A DNA stretch of 64,000 bases from Nonomuraea sp. NBC_00507 (GTDB lineage: Bacteria > Actinomycetota > Actinomycetes > Streptosporangiales > Streptosporangiaceae): assembly GCF_036013525.1 (NCBI RefSeq), contig NZ_CP107853.1, positions 1,116,001-1,180,000 on the forward strand. Reading direction: 5' to 3'. Under the pieces are notes generated by a model. That model did no database searches and was not told where the DNA came from. It worked only from the letters and a program-made list of their open reading frames with translations. Of this stretch, positions 1 through 8,004 are shown in pieces. A program made the translations under genes and the position numbers. The first letter of the stretch is position 1. Each line of letters starts with the position of its first letter.

Positions 1-2
1 CG

Positions 3-608
3 CTGGAGGCTGCTGCCGGTCGTCCTCCCTAGGCGGGACGGCGCACTGCCCCAGTCCCGCTCTACCACCTGGTGACCACGCGCGGCCTGCGCGGTGGCGA
101 GGTGTGCGGCATCCGGTGGGAGGATTCCGACCTGGCCGTCAGCAAGACCATCATGGTTCTGGAGACCGACGACGAGGAAGACGACGGTCTGAAGTCCGAG
201 TGGAGCTGGCGGACGGTCGCGGTCGACGGCGAGAACGCCGCCCTGCTGTCGAGCTGGCGGGCGCGCCAGATGCGGGAGCGGCTGGCCGCCGGCACCGCCT
301 GGGTGGACTCCGGACTGATCTTCACCGCATCCGACGGGAGCGCGCTACGGGAGGAGTACGTCTCGGAGCGGTTCGCGGCGATCGTCGCCGCGGAAGGGCT
401 GCCGCCGATCCGGTTCCACGATCTCCGGCACTGCGCGGCCACGATCATGCTGGCGGCCCGCATCAACATGAAAGTGATCAGTGCGACTCTGGGACACAGC
501 CGGCACGGATTCACCGCCGATGTCTACACGAGCGTCGTGCCGGACGTCGCCCAGGACGCGGCCGAGGCGACGGTCGCGATGATCCCTCGGGCCGCCCGGA
601 AAGCATGA
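3..608 (+). pseudogene. Tyrosine recombinase (phage-type integrase), catalytic part, 5' end broken
   Basis: The reading frame encodes the catalytic domain of a tyrosine recombinase, which cuts and rejoins DNA through a covalent 3'-phosphotyrosine. Visible active-site elements are the first Arg in LRGGE, the HDLRH box, the GHS histidine and the Tyr in DVYTSV near the end. The longest open stretch starts at GTG 72 (178 residues), but the upstream codons 3-29 read LEAAAGRPP, which resembles the helix before the catalytic domain, and are separated from it by an in-frame TAG at 30-32. I therefore read it as an interrupted gene whose N-terminal arm-binding domain lies outside the window. It runs toward the 3' end of tRNA-Ser(GCT), as integrases of tRNA-targeting elements do. 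A genuine short ORF from GTG 72 is the alternative. Confidence 0.6.
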
Positions 609-660
609 TCATTAGCGGAACGGTCCGGCAATGGTCCGGCATGCGTCAACTAAAGATCAA

Positions 661-694
661 AGAGCCCTTCCCCTGATCATGGGGGAAGGGCTCT
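661..694. terminator. Bidirectional hairpin between integrase and tRNA-Ser
   Basis: A perfect 13-bp stem (agagcccttcccc pairing with ggggaagggctct) closes an 8-base loop. It lies between the integrase stop and the 3' end of the minus-strand tRNA and can end both transcripts. There is only a weak T-rich tail on either side. Confidence 0.7.
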
Positions 695-700
695 CACCTG

Positions 701-789
701 CGGAGGATCGGGGATTTGAACCCCGGATGGTGTTGCCACCAAACCGCATTAGCAGTGCGGCGCCATAGACCTGACTAGGCGAATCCTCC
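701..789 (-). tRNA. tRNA-Ser(GCT)
   Basis: Read on the minus strand, the 89-nt sequence folds as a class II tRNA with a long variable arm. The acceptor stem is GGAGGAT/ATCCTCC with discriminator G. The anticodon loop sits in CACTGCTAATG, giving anticodon GCT (serine AGC/AGU codons), and the T-loop is GGTTCAAATCC. CCA is not encoded. Its 3' end faces the integrase remnant, so the 3' half is the probable integration site; no second copy of the tRNA end is visible in the window. Confidence 0.95.
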
Positions 790-859
790 CGGAAGCCGTT
801 GTGGCTCAGCACAGCGTACCGGCCTTCTGGCGAGGCGGCAAAGCGATTCCGCTCCCCAC

Positions 860-959
860 CTATCCACAGCGCTCACCAAGAGTTATCAACAGGCTGTGGG
901 TAACTGGTTGTGGATGAAGCCCGCCCAGAGCGTGGGCGGGCTTCACGGGCTGTGGATAA
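860..959. other. Cluster of five DnaA-box-like 9-mers
   Basis: Within 100 bp there are five matches or near matches to the DnaA box TTATCCACA: CTATCCACA at 860-868, TTATCAACA at 883-891, and on the minus strand TTACCCACA at 895-903, TCATCCACA at 909-917 and a perfect TTATCCACA at 951-959. The replication initiator gene is not here, so this is not obviously oriC. A DnaA-titration or regulatory cluster is possible. The yceI terminator hairpin sits inside the cluster. Confidence 0.4.
916..944 (-). terminator. Terminator downstream of yceI-like gene
   Basis: A perfect 12-bp GC-rich stem (gaagcccgccca / tgggcgggcttc) with a 5-base loop lies 38 bp beyond the stop of the minus-strand YceI gene. No strong T tract follows. 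Confidence 0.6.
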
Positions 960-982
960 CCGTAGCCGGACAGAGCATGGGC

Positions 983-1546
983 TCAGGCGGCGGGGTTGGC
1001 CTCGCCCTCGATCTCGATCTTGATCTTCTTGCCCACCAGCACGCCGCCGGTCTCCAGGGCCTGGTTCCAGGTCAGGCCGAAGTCCTCGCGGTCGATCTCG
1101 GCGCTGATCGAGTAGCCCCACACCTCGGCACCCCACGGGTTCGTGCCCGCGCCGCCGTACTCGACGGTGAGCTCGACCTGCTTGGTGACGTCACGGACCG
1201 TGAGGTCGCCGACCACGGTGAACTCGTCGCCGGAGTGGCTGACCACGCGGGCGCTCTTGAAGGTGATCTCCGGGAACTTCTCGACGGACAGGAAGTCGTC
1301 GCTGCGCAGGTGGCCGTCGCGGTCGGCGACGCCGGTGTGGATGCTGGCGGTCTTGATCGTGAGCTCGGCGGTGGACTCCAGGGGGTTCTCGGCAATCGTG
1401 ACCGAGCCACTGAAGTCGCCGAAGTGGCCGCGGACCTTGCTGACCATCATGTGCTTGACCGAGAAGCCGATGGTGGTGTGGGCGGCGTCCAGGTTGTAGG
1501 TGCCGGCGGCGGGGATGGCCAGGGCCTCCCAGGTGCGGGTGGTCAT
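983..1546 (-). CDS. YceI family lipid-binding-like protein
   Basis: This 187-residue protein matches the YceI family, an extended lipocalin-like beta-barrel that binds polyisoprenoid or other amphiphilic molecules. Family features are the opening GTYNLDAAHTTIGFSVKHMMVSKV, cut here into GTYNLDAAHTTIGF followed by SVKHMMVSKVRGHF, then SIHTGVADRDGHLRSDDFL and the closing VLVGKKIKIEIE strand. No signal peptide is visible, so a cytoplasmic role is likely, as for many actinobacterial copies. The ATG at 1546 has AAGGAG just upstream. The gene is divergent from a MarR regulator, which probably controls it: a palindrome lies in the spacer of its predicted promoter. Such pairs often respond to oxidative or solvent stress (inference). 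Confidence 0.9.
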   Translation of the reverse strand: MTTRTWEALAIPAAGTYNLDAAHTTIGFSVKHMMVSKVRGHFGDFSGSVTIAENPLESTAELTIKTASIHTGVADRDGHLRSDDFLSVEKFPEITFKSARVVSHSGDEFTVVGDLTVRDVTKQVELTVEYGGAGTNPWGAEVWGYSISAEIDREDFGLTWNQALETGGVLVGKKIKIEIEGEANPAA

Positions 1547-1596
1547 GGGGTTCTCCTTATTAGGAAGGTTGCACTGCGGATGTCTGCGGCAACAAA

Positions 1597-1626
1597 TGTC
1601 TACACGAGGAATATTCCACTCGTCAA
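1597..1626 (-). promoter_or_regulatory. Predicted yceI promoter with embedded palindromic operator
   Basis: On the minus strand TTGACG (1626-1621) and TAGACA (1602-1597) are separated by 18 bp, a plausible -35/-10 pair for the YceI gene. The spacer holds the palindrome ggaatattcc (1608-1617), flanked by acgag (1604-1608) and ctcgt (1619-1623). A repressor bound there would block polymerase, so it is a good candidate site for the adjacent MarR protein. Confidence 0.5.
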
Positions 1627-1643
1627 CTATCGTCGGTTAAGGT

Positions 1644-2270
1644 ATGAACGTGATGAACTTTGACGACCCCCGGCTGACGGCTGTCGGGCTGCTGGCGGAA
1701 GTGCATGCCGGTCTCATGGCCAGGCTCCAGCCGGCGATCGCGGCGGCGAGGTTGTCGGAGATCGACTTCGAGGCTGTCCTGCGGCTGGCCCGGTCCCCAG
1801 GGGAGCAGCTGCGGATGAGCGATCTCGCGGCGCAGACCGGGCTGTCCACGAGTGGCGTGACCCGCGTCGTCGACCGGCTCGAGCGCGAAGGGGTGGTGAG
1901 GAGGCGGGCGTGTCCCAGTGACCGCCGAGCGTCCTACGCCGTGCTGACCGATGCCGGGCGCGAGCGGCTGCAGTCCGTGCTGCCACAGCACCTGCAGGAC
2001 ATCGACGACACCTTCACGAGCCTGCTCGACGCGGAGGAGCTGGAGGCGTTTCTGGCTACTTTGCGGAAGATCCGGGATGTGGTGCGGCCCTGCGCCACCG
2101 CCGGCGCGGGAGAGGCCGGAATGGAGGGCGGGGTGGAGGCCTGCGTGGAGGCTCTGAAGGCAGGTTCGCCGGACCAAAGGGCCCAAAGGGCCCAAAGGCC
2201 CCACGTCCCCGCCCCGACCCCCGCCGAGCCCGAGGTCGCGGTCGACTCTGCTTCGTCCTCCGCCTCCTGA
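1644..2270 (+). CDS. MarR family transcriptional regulator
   Basis: The 208-residue protein has the MarR winged helix: a helix-turn-helix around residues 50-75 (RMSDLAAQTGLSTSGVTRVV) and the wing RRACPSDRRASYAVLT with the conserved DxR. Residues after about 150 form an Ala/Gly/Pro/Ser-rich tail not needed for the fold, which is unusual for the family. MarR proteins are dimeric repressors released by small ligands or oxidation. The gene is divergent from yceI with 97 bp between starts. ATG 1644 is used here, but AAGG at 1639-1642 is better spaced for ATG 1653. Its target is inferred to be the shared intergenic palindrome. Confidence 0.88.
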   Translation: MNVMNFDDPRLTAVGLLAEVHAGLMARLQPAIAAARLSEIDFEAVLRLARSPGEQLRMSDLAAQTGLSTSGVTRVVDRLEREGVVRRRACPSDRRASYAVLTDAGRERLQSVLPQHLQDIDDTFTSLLDAEELEAFLATLRKIRDVVRPCATAGAGEAGMEGGVEACVEALKAGSPDQRAQRAQRPHVPAPTPAEPEVAVDSASSSAS

Positions 2271-2315
2271 CCACGCCCAGGCTTGGAACGAGCTAACCCC
2301 CAGGCCCGAAGCGGA

Positions 2316-2807
2316 TCATCCTCCCAGTCCCAAAGCGGTCCGCAGCTTGGCCATCCCCCGCGACACCGTGCTCTTGACCGTGCCGACGCTGATCCCGAGC
2401 TTCCTGGCGATCTCCGGCTCCGTCATGTCCTCGTAATACCGCAGCACGATCGCCGCCCGCATCCGCTCCGGCAGCTCCTCCAGAGCCTGCTCCAGCCGTT
2501 CGTGCACCTCCCCCCACACCACGGGGTCGGTGACGATCTCCGGCAGCTCGTCGGAGGGATACTCCTCCAGCTTGCGCCGCCGCCACTGCGAGATGTTGAT
2601 GTTCACCATCGCCCGCCGCACGTACCCGTCCAGCGCGCCCCGGTCCTCGATGCGCTCCCACGCCAGGTACGTCTTGGTCAGCGCGTTCTGGAGCAAATCC
2701 TCCGCGTCCAGCGGGTGCCCGGTGAGCTGGTGAGCGGCGCGCAGCAACGCCGGACCGCGGGTCCTGACGTACTCGCGGAACTCTTCCTCCCAACCGGTGG
2801 TCTGCAT
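2316..2807 (-). CDS. ECF RNA polymerase sigma factor, SigE family
   Basis: This 163-residue protein is a compact extracytoplasmic-function sigma factor of the streptomycete SigE type. Region 2 contains AEDLLQNALTKTYLAWERI, which contacts core polymerase and the -10 element. Region 4 (LPERMRAAIVLRYYEDMTE followed by IARKLGISVGTVKSTVSRG) binds the -35 element. The chosen start MQTTGW (ATG 2807) gives the family's normal length; the frame stays open upstream only because of high GC. No anti-sigma gene is adjacent. The upstream 215 bp to the divergent barrel-protein gene must hold its promoter. Confidence 0.9.
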   Translation of the reverse strand: MQTTGWEEEFREYVRTRGPALLRAAHQLTGHPLDAEDLLQNALTKTYLAWERIEDRGALDGYVRRAMVNINISQWRRRKLEEYPSDELPEIVTDPVVWGEVHERLEQALEELPERMRAAIVLRYYEDMTEPEIARKLGISVGTVKSTVSRGMAKLRTALGLGG

Positions 2808-3023
2808 CGTGGCCAGAATCGCAGCCTCATGCCCTATTAGGCATGAACCGGAATTCAGGTTTCGGCCCGCCGACGATAAAGGTAAGCCAAGGTCGGTGGC
2901 GGATTCTCCGCCGAGGGATGTCAACTCCTTCTCCAGGGGATGCGTATTTTGCTCTCTTCTGCGCCACCCGGCTTGAGCGGTCCCCGAGTCGTGTGAACCT
3001 AGTACCGAGCGAGGGAGGGGCGG

Positions 3024-3971
3024 ATGGGCTATCCGAGCGTCGAGCGCCGCCGGGTGCTCGCCGCGGCCGCGCTCGGCCGCGATCCGGGCATACCAGGTCC
3101 TGACCCCAGCGATGGACAACCCATCAACGCGGTCACCGGGGAGGTCCTTGACGTCAGCCCGCATCTCATCATCATCGAGACCCCGGACGGCACGGAGGAG
3201 CGACTCGTCATCGCGCCGTGGGCCACCGCCTGGCACGGCGGCGACACCGCACCCGCCGATCTGCCCGTGGGCTCCATGGTCATGATGCGGGCCCTGCGCG
3301 ACGGGCGCGTGGTCGAGCGGATCTGGGCGGACACCACGCGCATCACCGGCACGATCCTGTCGATCAGCGGGCGTAAGGACCTGACGGTGGAGCTCGACTG
3401 CGGGCCGCATCGCGGGCACCGTACGATCGTCATCCCCTACCGGGCGTCGGGCCGGCTGCAGGTGCGGCATCCCAAGTTCGAGCCCGGCTACCTGTTCGAC
3501 GCGATCGGCGTCAGGCGCGACGGCGCGGGATTGGCCCTGCTGCCGGCGACCTCGCAGCCGGCGTACCCGGCGCGGGCCGTGCCGGACCCGCCGCCCGCGT
3601 ACGCGGGCCTGCAGTCGCGGGTCTCGGGCACCGCGACGTGGTCGGACACGTTCGACGAGGAAGAGCGGGGGGCGGCCTATCCCATGCTGGAGCGGGCCGA
3701 CACCGGCTGCCCGGACGTCGGCGCGTCGTGCGCGGGCCTGCCCTACCTCGCCCTCGGCTCCCTCCTGCAGATCAGGAACGTCTGCTCCAACCGCTCCGCC
3801 AACGTGCCGGTGGTGGCGTGCGGGTGCGTGGCCGGGCGGTTCTGTGACCGCTGCGTTGAGTGCGACACCTCGCCACGCGGGCGGATCGCGGAGTTGTCGC
3901 CGTTCGCCTATGTGGAACTCGGCGGCGATTTGGTGAAAGGCTGCTTCAACGCTCAGATCGGATTGGGGTGA
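3024..3971 (+). CDS. Cysteine-rich protein with C-terminal RlpA/expansin-like double-psi barrel
   Basis: The 315-residue protein has no recognised N-terminal domain; residues 35-165 look like beta-rich repeats. The C-terminal third resembles a double-psi beta-barrel of the RlpA/expansin type: an LPY start near residue 239, LLQIRN, then GRIAELSPFAYVELGG and a final KGCFNAQI strand. It is very rich in cysteine, with nine of ten Cys between residues 229 and 307, including CGC and CDRCVEC, which suggests disulfides or metal binding. No signal peptide is evident. Its stop overlaps the start of the MauE-like gene (GTGA at 3968-3971), so the two are co-translated. Assignment of the barrel is by pattern only. 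Confidence 0.6.
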   Translation: MGYPSVERRRVLAAAALGRDPGIPGPDPSDGQPINAVTGEVLDVSPHLIIIETPDGTEERLVIAPWATAWHGGDTAPADLPVGSMVMMRALRDGRVVERIWADTTRITGTILSISGRKDLTVELDCGPHRGHRTIVIPYRASGRLQVRHPKFEPGYLFDAIGVRRDGAGLALLPATSQPAYPARAVPDPPPAYAGLQSRVSGTATWSDTFDEEERGAAYPMLERADTGCPDVGASCAGLPYLALGSLLQIRNVCSNRSANVPVVACGCVAGRFCDRCVECDTSPRGRIAELSPFAYVELGGDLVKGCFNAQIGLG

Positions 3972-4768
3972 CACGCGTGCTGGAATCGCAGTTGCCGATC
4001 CTGATCGTGCTACTCGTCCTGGGCACGGTGGCCAAGGTGAGCACGGCGCGATCCGGAGGTGAGCCTGGGGCGCTGTCCAGGCTGGGGCCGGCGGTCCTGG
4101 TGCCGGGCCGCATGCAGGCGCCCGCGCTGCTGGTCTGCGCGGGCGGTGAGATGGTGCTGGCCGTCGGGCTGCTGCTGAGCACGCATGAGATCTTCCGGTG
4201 GGGTACGCTCGCGTTCTTCGCGCTGTCCACGTACGTGCTGCTGGAGCTGCGCAGACGGCGGCCCGATGCGGGCTGCGGCTGCTTCGGCGAGGTGAGCTCG
4301 GCGCCGGTCGGACTGCGCTCGATCGCCCGGACGGTCGTGCTGACCGGGATGGCCGCGCTGTCGCTGTGGGCGCCGGTGACGGGCTGGGCGGCTGCGACGC
4401 GGCCGTCGTGGCTGACGGCCGCCGGGCTGCTCGTCCTCCTCGTGTTGTCGCCGGAGATCGAGGAGATGATCGATCGGGTACGATACCGCGCGCCGTGCGA
4501 GCAGCGCCGCGGCCCCGCCGAGTCGGTCACCCTCGCCCTGCTCCGGACAAGCGGCACCTGGCGGGCTCATCGGGACGAGCTGACCTCGGCCGAGCCGTAC
4601 GACAGCTGGCGCGAGCTGTGCTGGCGCTTCTTCGCCTTCCGCAACCACGAGCAGGACGACGTCGTCTTCGCGGTCTATCTCAGCGGGCGGCGCCCGGCGG
4701 TGCGGATGGCCGTGGTGAGCGCGCAGGACAGCGGCAGTCTGCCGGAATATACGCCAGTATCGGCCTGA
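3968..4768 (+). CDS. MauE/DoxX-like redox-associated membrane protein
   Basis: The 266-residue protein has about four hydrophobic helices and the CGCFG motif at residues 103-107 typical of MauE-type proteins, which are relatives of VKOR/DsbB-like membrane redox partners needed for disulfide formation in methylamine dehydrogenase. A soluble C-terminal part of about 90 residues follows. The GTG start at 3968 overlaps the stop of the upstream cysteine-rich gene by four bases, indicating translational coupling. The context suggests that it oxidises or reduces the cysteines of that partner (inference). No mau genes are nearby, so methylamine use is not implied. Confidence 0.75.
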   Translation: MTRVLESQLPILIVLLVLGTVAKVSTARSGGEPGALSRLGPAVLVPGRMQAPALLVCAGGEMVLAVGLLLSTHEIFRWGTLAFFALSTYVLLELRRRRPDAGCGCFGEVSSAPVGLRSIARTVVLTGMAALSLWAPVTGWAAATRPSWLTAAGLLVLLVLSPEIEEMIDRVRYRAPCEQRRGPAESVTLALLRTSGTWRAHRDELTSAEPYDSWRELCWRFFAFRNHEQDDVVFAVYLSGRRPAVRMAVVSAQDSGSLPEYTPVSA

Positions 4769-4821
4769 CGCTAGAGAGCCGTAGATTTCTCTCGACAACG
4801 CAGGTAGGCATGGTCATATGG

Positions 4822-4865
4822 CTCTATTGGGCTGTCTAGCTTCCCCACTAGACAGCCCAATAGAG
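4822..4865. terminator. Strong bidirectional terminator
   Basis: A perfect 18-bp stem (ctctattgggctgtctag and its complement) with an 8-base loop sits between the convergent MauE-like and AAA ATPase genes. It is less GC-rich than its surroundings. Confidence 0.8.
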
Positions 4866-4880
4866 GTCTAGGGGCGCCGC

Positions 4881-6053
4881 TCAGACCGGTTGAGCGCGCA
4901 GGAACTTCCCGAAATGCGGCACCGTGAACGCGATCAGCCCGCGTTCGGCACTGTAGATGAGCCCTTTCTTGATGAGGCTGTCACGGGCGGGCGAGAGGCT
5001 GGACGGCTTGCGCCCAAGGGCGTCGGCCACGTCAGCGGTGGCGACCGGCTCGTCGCCGATGTGCGCCATGGCGTGCATGTAGTCGCGCTCGGCCGGGGTC
5101 GCCCGCTCGTAGCGGCTGCCGAAGAAGCCGACCGCGAGCTCTTCCTCGGCCTCGGGCGCGGAGACCTTGACGTCCTCGATGGTGATCGGGCTGCGTGGCG
5201 CGAGGTCCCAGGCGACCTTGCCGTAGGCCTGGACGAAGTAGGGATAGCCGTCGGCCGCCTCGTAGAGCGCATCCAGGGCGTCCTGGGTGAACTCCACCTC
5301 CTCCTCCCGGGCCGGCAGGATCAACGCGAGATCGGCCGCGTCCCGGTCGAGCTTGTCGATGCGCGCGTAGCGGAAGAGCCGTTCGGAATAGCTCTTGCTG
5401 GCCGACAACACGCTGGGCAGGTGCGGCAGCCCGGCGCCCACCACGATCAGCGGCCCGCCCGTCTGCGACAGCTCGTGACAGGCGGCGCAGAGCGCGGAGA
5501 CGTCGGCGGCCGGCACGTCCTGCATCTCGTCGATGAACAACGCGATGCCGACGGCCAGGTCGGTGGCCACACTGGCGGCGTCGACGAACAGCTCGGTGAG
5601 GTCGATCTCCAGGTCGCCCGAGTCGGCGCGCCCGCGGCTGGCAGGCACCTCGATGCCGGGCGACCAGTGCGAGGTGCCCTTGGCGGCCCCGGGATCGCGC
5701 ATCGCGAACGCCTTGAGCACGCCGAGGAACTCCTCGATCCGCTCGGGCGCGCGGTGCCGCGGGGCCAGCTCCCTGATCGCCATGTGCAGCGCGGCCGCGA
5801 CCGGCCGCCTGATCGACTGGTCGGGCCTGGCCTCGATCTTGCCCGTGCCCCACAGCCGTTGCATGGCCATGGACTTGAACGTGTTGAGCAGGACGGTCTT
5901 GCCGACGCCCCGAAGACCGGTGACGACCATGCTCCGCTCGGGGCGGCCACGGGCCACACGCTCGAGCACGACCTCGAACTGCTGCAGCTCTCGGTCACGC
6001 CCGGCGAGCTCCGGGGGACGCTGTCCGGCTCCGGGGGCGTAAGGGTTTCGCAC
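4881..6053 (-). CDS. AAA family ATPase with C-terminal winged helix
   Basis: This protein of about 390 residues is a single-domain AAA/STAND-like ATPase. Walker A is GLRGVGKT, Walker B is ALFIDEMQD, and a sensor-like region VVGAGLP follows. The last 80 residues form a probable winged helix (ATADVADALGRKPSSLSPAR). Such stand-alone ATPases are common in actinomycetes and lack a known partner. I place the start at GTG 6053 (VRNPYAPGAG), just ahead of the conserved NPYxPG opening; GTG 6062 or the far ATG 6167 are alternatives. The strong hairpin at 4822-4865 ends its transcript. Its cellular function is unknown. Confidence 0.8.
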   Translation of the reverse strand: MRNPYAPGAGQRPPELAGRDRELQQFEVVLERVARGRPERSMVVTGLRGVGKTVLLNTFKSMAMQRLWGTGKIEARPDQSIRRPVAAALHMAIRELAPRHRAPERIEEFLGVLKAFAMRDPGAAKGTSHWSPGIEVPASRGRADSGDLEIDLTELFVDAASVATDLAVGIALFIDEMQDVPAADVSALCAACHELSQTGGPLIVVGAGLPHLPSVLSASKSYSERLFRYARIDKLDRDAADLALILPAREEEVEFTQDALDALYEAADGYPYFVQAYGKVAWDLAPRSPITIEDVKVSAPEAEEELAVGFFGSRYERATPAERDYMHAMAHIGDEPVATADVADALGRKPSSLSPARDSLIKKGLIYSAERGLIAFTVPHFGKFLRAQPV

Positions 6054-6240
6054 AGGGTCCACGCTCTCGGACTTTATTGCCGGATATAGCGGCCGTCTTA
6101 GATTTGGGAAGAAAGTGCTACGGCGTGTCCGAGCAGGGGCGGGCGCGAGCACCGTCACCGGACACACCCCCTCTCACCAGGCCGAACCCTTGTTCGATTG
6201 CGGTACCTAAGACTGTAGCGCGGACTCGAACACTTATGCG

Positions 6241-6768
6241 ATGGTTTCGAGTAAAGATCTTTGCAACAGCGCGGACCCTCTGGTGCGTCTTGGTGATGTG
6301 GAGTTCGAGGATTTCGTCCGCGCGCGCGGCACGGCCCTGCTGCGGTACGGCTACGTGCTCTCCGGCAACGCCGATGACGCGGCCGACCTGGTCCAGGAGG
6401 CGTTGCTCAAGCTGAGCGGAGCCTGGCGCAGAGTCCGCAACAAGGACAACCCGGAGTCCTACGTGCGCACGATCATGGCCCGCCAGCACATCAGCTGGTG
6501 GCGCAGGCGACGCAGGGAGCACGTGACGGACGAGGTGCCCGAGGGCTCCTACACCGACGACCACTCCTTCGGCGAGCTGTGGAAGGAACTGGCCACGCTG
6601 CCGCGCAAGCAGCGGGTCGTCCTGGTGCTGCGTTACTACGAGGACCTGCCGGACAAGGAGATCGCCGAGATCCTCGGCATCTCCCGCGGCACCGTGAGAA
6701 GTCAGGCATTCCACGCGCTCAACGCACTGCGCGTCAAGCCGTCGGTGCTCGAAAGGGAACGGACATGA
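6241..6768 (+). CDS. ECF RNA polymerase sigma factor, SigE family
   Basis: This is a second SigE-type sigma factor, up to 175 residues. Region 2 shows ADDAADLVQEALLKLSGAW and the WWRRRRRE segment; region 4 shows LPRKQRVVLVLRYYEDLPD followed by IAEILGISRGTVRSQAFHA. The first 19 codons do not match the family, and GTG 6298 (VEFEDFVRARG) is the more family-like start, although neither has a good ribosome binding site. The stop overlaps the next gene by ATGA (6765-6768), so the membrane protein downstream is co-translated and is probably its partner or anti-sigma factor. Confidence 0.9.
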   Translation: MVSSKDLCNSADPLVRLGDVEFEDFVRARGTALLRYGYVLSGNADDAADLVQEALLKLSGAWRRVRNKDNPESYVRTIMARQHISWWRRRRREHVTDEVPEGSYTDDHSFGELWKELATLPRKQRVVLVLRYYEDLPDKEIAEILGISRGTVRSQAFHALNALRVKPSVLERERT

Positions 6769-7994
6769 GGACAGAGGACGAACTGGCAGGCGCGCTGCGA
6801 GCGGCTGCCACGCGTGCTCCCGAGGCAGGCGACCTGCTGAAGGCGGTCGCGATGCGCAAGCGCCGCAGGCAGCGGCGGCGCACGCAAGCAATGGCGATCG
6901 CGTGCGCGGCGGCGGTGATCGGAGTGGGGCTGGCGACCAGGAGTCTCTTCTCCGGCTGGGCCGCGGATCCCGTGATCGCTCCCCCTTCGAACGTCCTTCC
7001 CACCCCCATCAGAACGGTGACGGTCACCCCTGAAGCCCTTCGCCCGGCCCCGAACGCGATGGCGGCGGACAAGGTCTGGCCCAAGGCGGTCTTCACCATG
7101 CCCGCCAAGAATGCCGACGGCTGGCGCTATCGCCCGATCACCTCCCTCAGCGCCACGAAGGTCCTGCTCTCGGCGGAGTCGTCGTTCGAGCGGGCAGGCA
7201 AGATCGAGGTGTACGACTTCGCCACCAGGAAGTCCCGCGTGGTCACCGAAGTTCCGAGGACACCGGGCCTGAAGGACTACATACCGCAGACCATGACGAC
7301 CGACGGCAAGACCATCGCCTGGTTCTCCTTCGGCAGGAAGAACGGCATGAAGCTGCGGGAGATCTGGACGGTTCCGCTGACCGGCGGCAAGCCCAGACTG
7401 GTCACCACGCTGACCGGCGAGCGGGCGGAAATCGACGCGATCGCGATCGACGGGGACCGGATCGTCTGGTCGGAGCCGGGCGGCGTCTGGGAGATCCCCA
7501 TCGCGAGCGGCGTCCCCGAACAGATTCCCGGCGGCGCCGGCCTGCACCTGCTGACCTGGCCCTGGGCTGGTGACGTGGCCGCCGGGCCCGGCATCGGCGA
7601 CCGCAACCAGACCAAGATGGTCGATCTGTCCTCCGGAACCGCGCTGGAGATCGCGGTACGCCCAGGCACGAAAGGGCTGCGCTGCGGACCGTCCTGGTGC
7701 TTCGGGCGGAACCCGAAAGGCGGCTTCGTCCATCGGGTCGACGGCACGGAGACACGCGCGGTAAAGGGTTCCGGTTTTGGGCACCCGATGTCGCTGATCC
7801 CGATTCTCGACCGGTTCGTCCCGCTCTCCAGCAGCGTGTACGACATCGCAACCGGAAAAATGGCCACCGTCGGCATGGGCAGCTCGTGGATGGGCATCGG
7901 CACGTCGTCCGAGCCCAGCACGATCATCTACTGGGAAGGCAGGCCCGGCACGTTCCGGGTGCTCAACTTGGCAGCCGTACCACCCGGGCAATAG
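6765..7994 (+). CDS. Membrane-anchored beta-propeller protein, likely partner of the ECF sigma factor
   Basis: The 409-residue protein starts with a short cytoplasmic part (about 40 residues, ending in the basic RKRRRQRRR), one transmembrane helix at about 41-58, and a large extracellular region. That region carries repeated Tyr/Trp- and Asp-rich strands of TolB/WD40-like propeller character, such as KIEVYDFATRKSRVV, IWTVPLTGGKPRLV and VWEIPIASGVPEQI. The ATGA overlap with the sigma gene implies fixed stoichiometry. By analogy with other SigE-type pairs it may act as a membrane anti-sigma or sensor; no zinc anti-sigma motif is seen, so this role is inference. Confidence 0.75.
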   Translation: MRTEDELAGALRAAATRAPEAGDLLKAVAMRKRRRQRRRTQAMAIACAAAVIGVGLATRSLFSGWAADPVIAPPSNVLPTPIRTVTVTPEALRPAPNAMAADKVWPKAVFTMPAKNADGWRYRPITSLSATKVLLSAESSFERAGKIEVYDFATRKSRVVTEVPRTPGLKDYIPQTMTTDGKTIAWFSFGRKNGMKLREIWTVPLTGGKPRLVTTLTGERAEIDAIAIDGDRIVWSEPGGVWEIPIASGVPEQIPGGAGLHLLTWPWAGDVAAGPGIGDRNQTKMVDLSSGTALEIAVRPGTKGLRCGPSWCFGRNPKGGFVHRVDGTETRAVKGSGFGHPMSLIPILDRFVPLSSSVYDIATGKMATVGMGSSWMGIGTSSEPSTIIYWEGRPGTFRVLNLAAVPPGQ

Positions 7995-8004
7995 CGTTCG
8001 CACC

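Noticed and set aside
860..959. Assigning this as oriC
   Set aside because: dnaA and dnaN are not adjacent and only one box is perfect, so only a DnaA-box cluster is claimed.
2316..3974. A 552-residue fusion of the sigma factor with an upstream Arg-rich segment
   Set aside because: The upstream part is antisense to the barrel-protein gene. The sigma family has about 165 residues, which fits ATG 2807.
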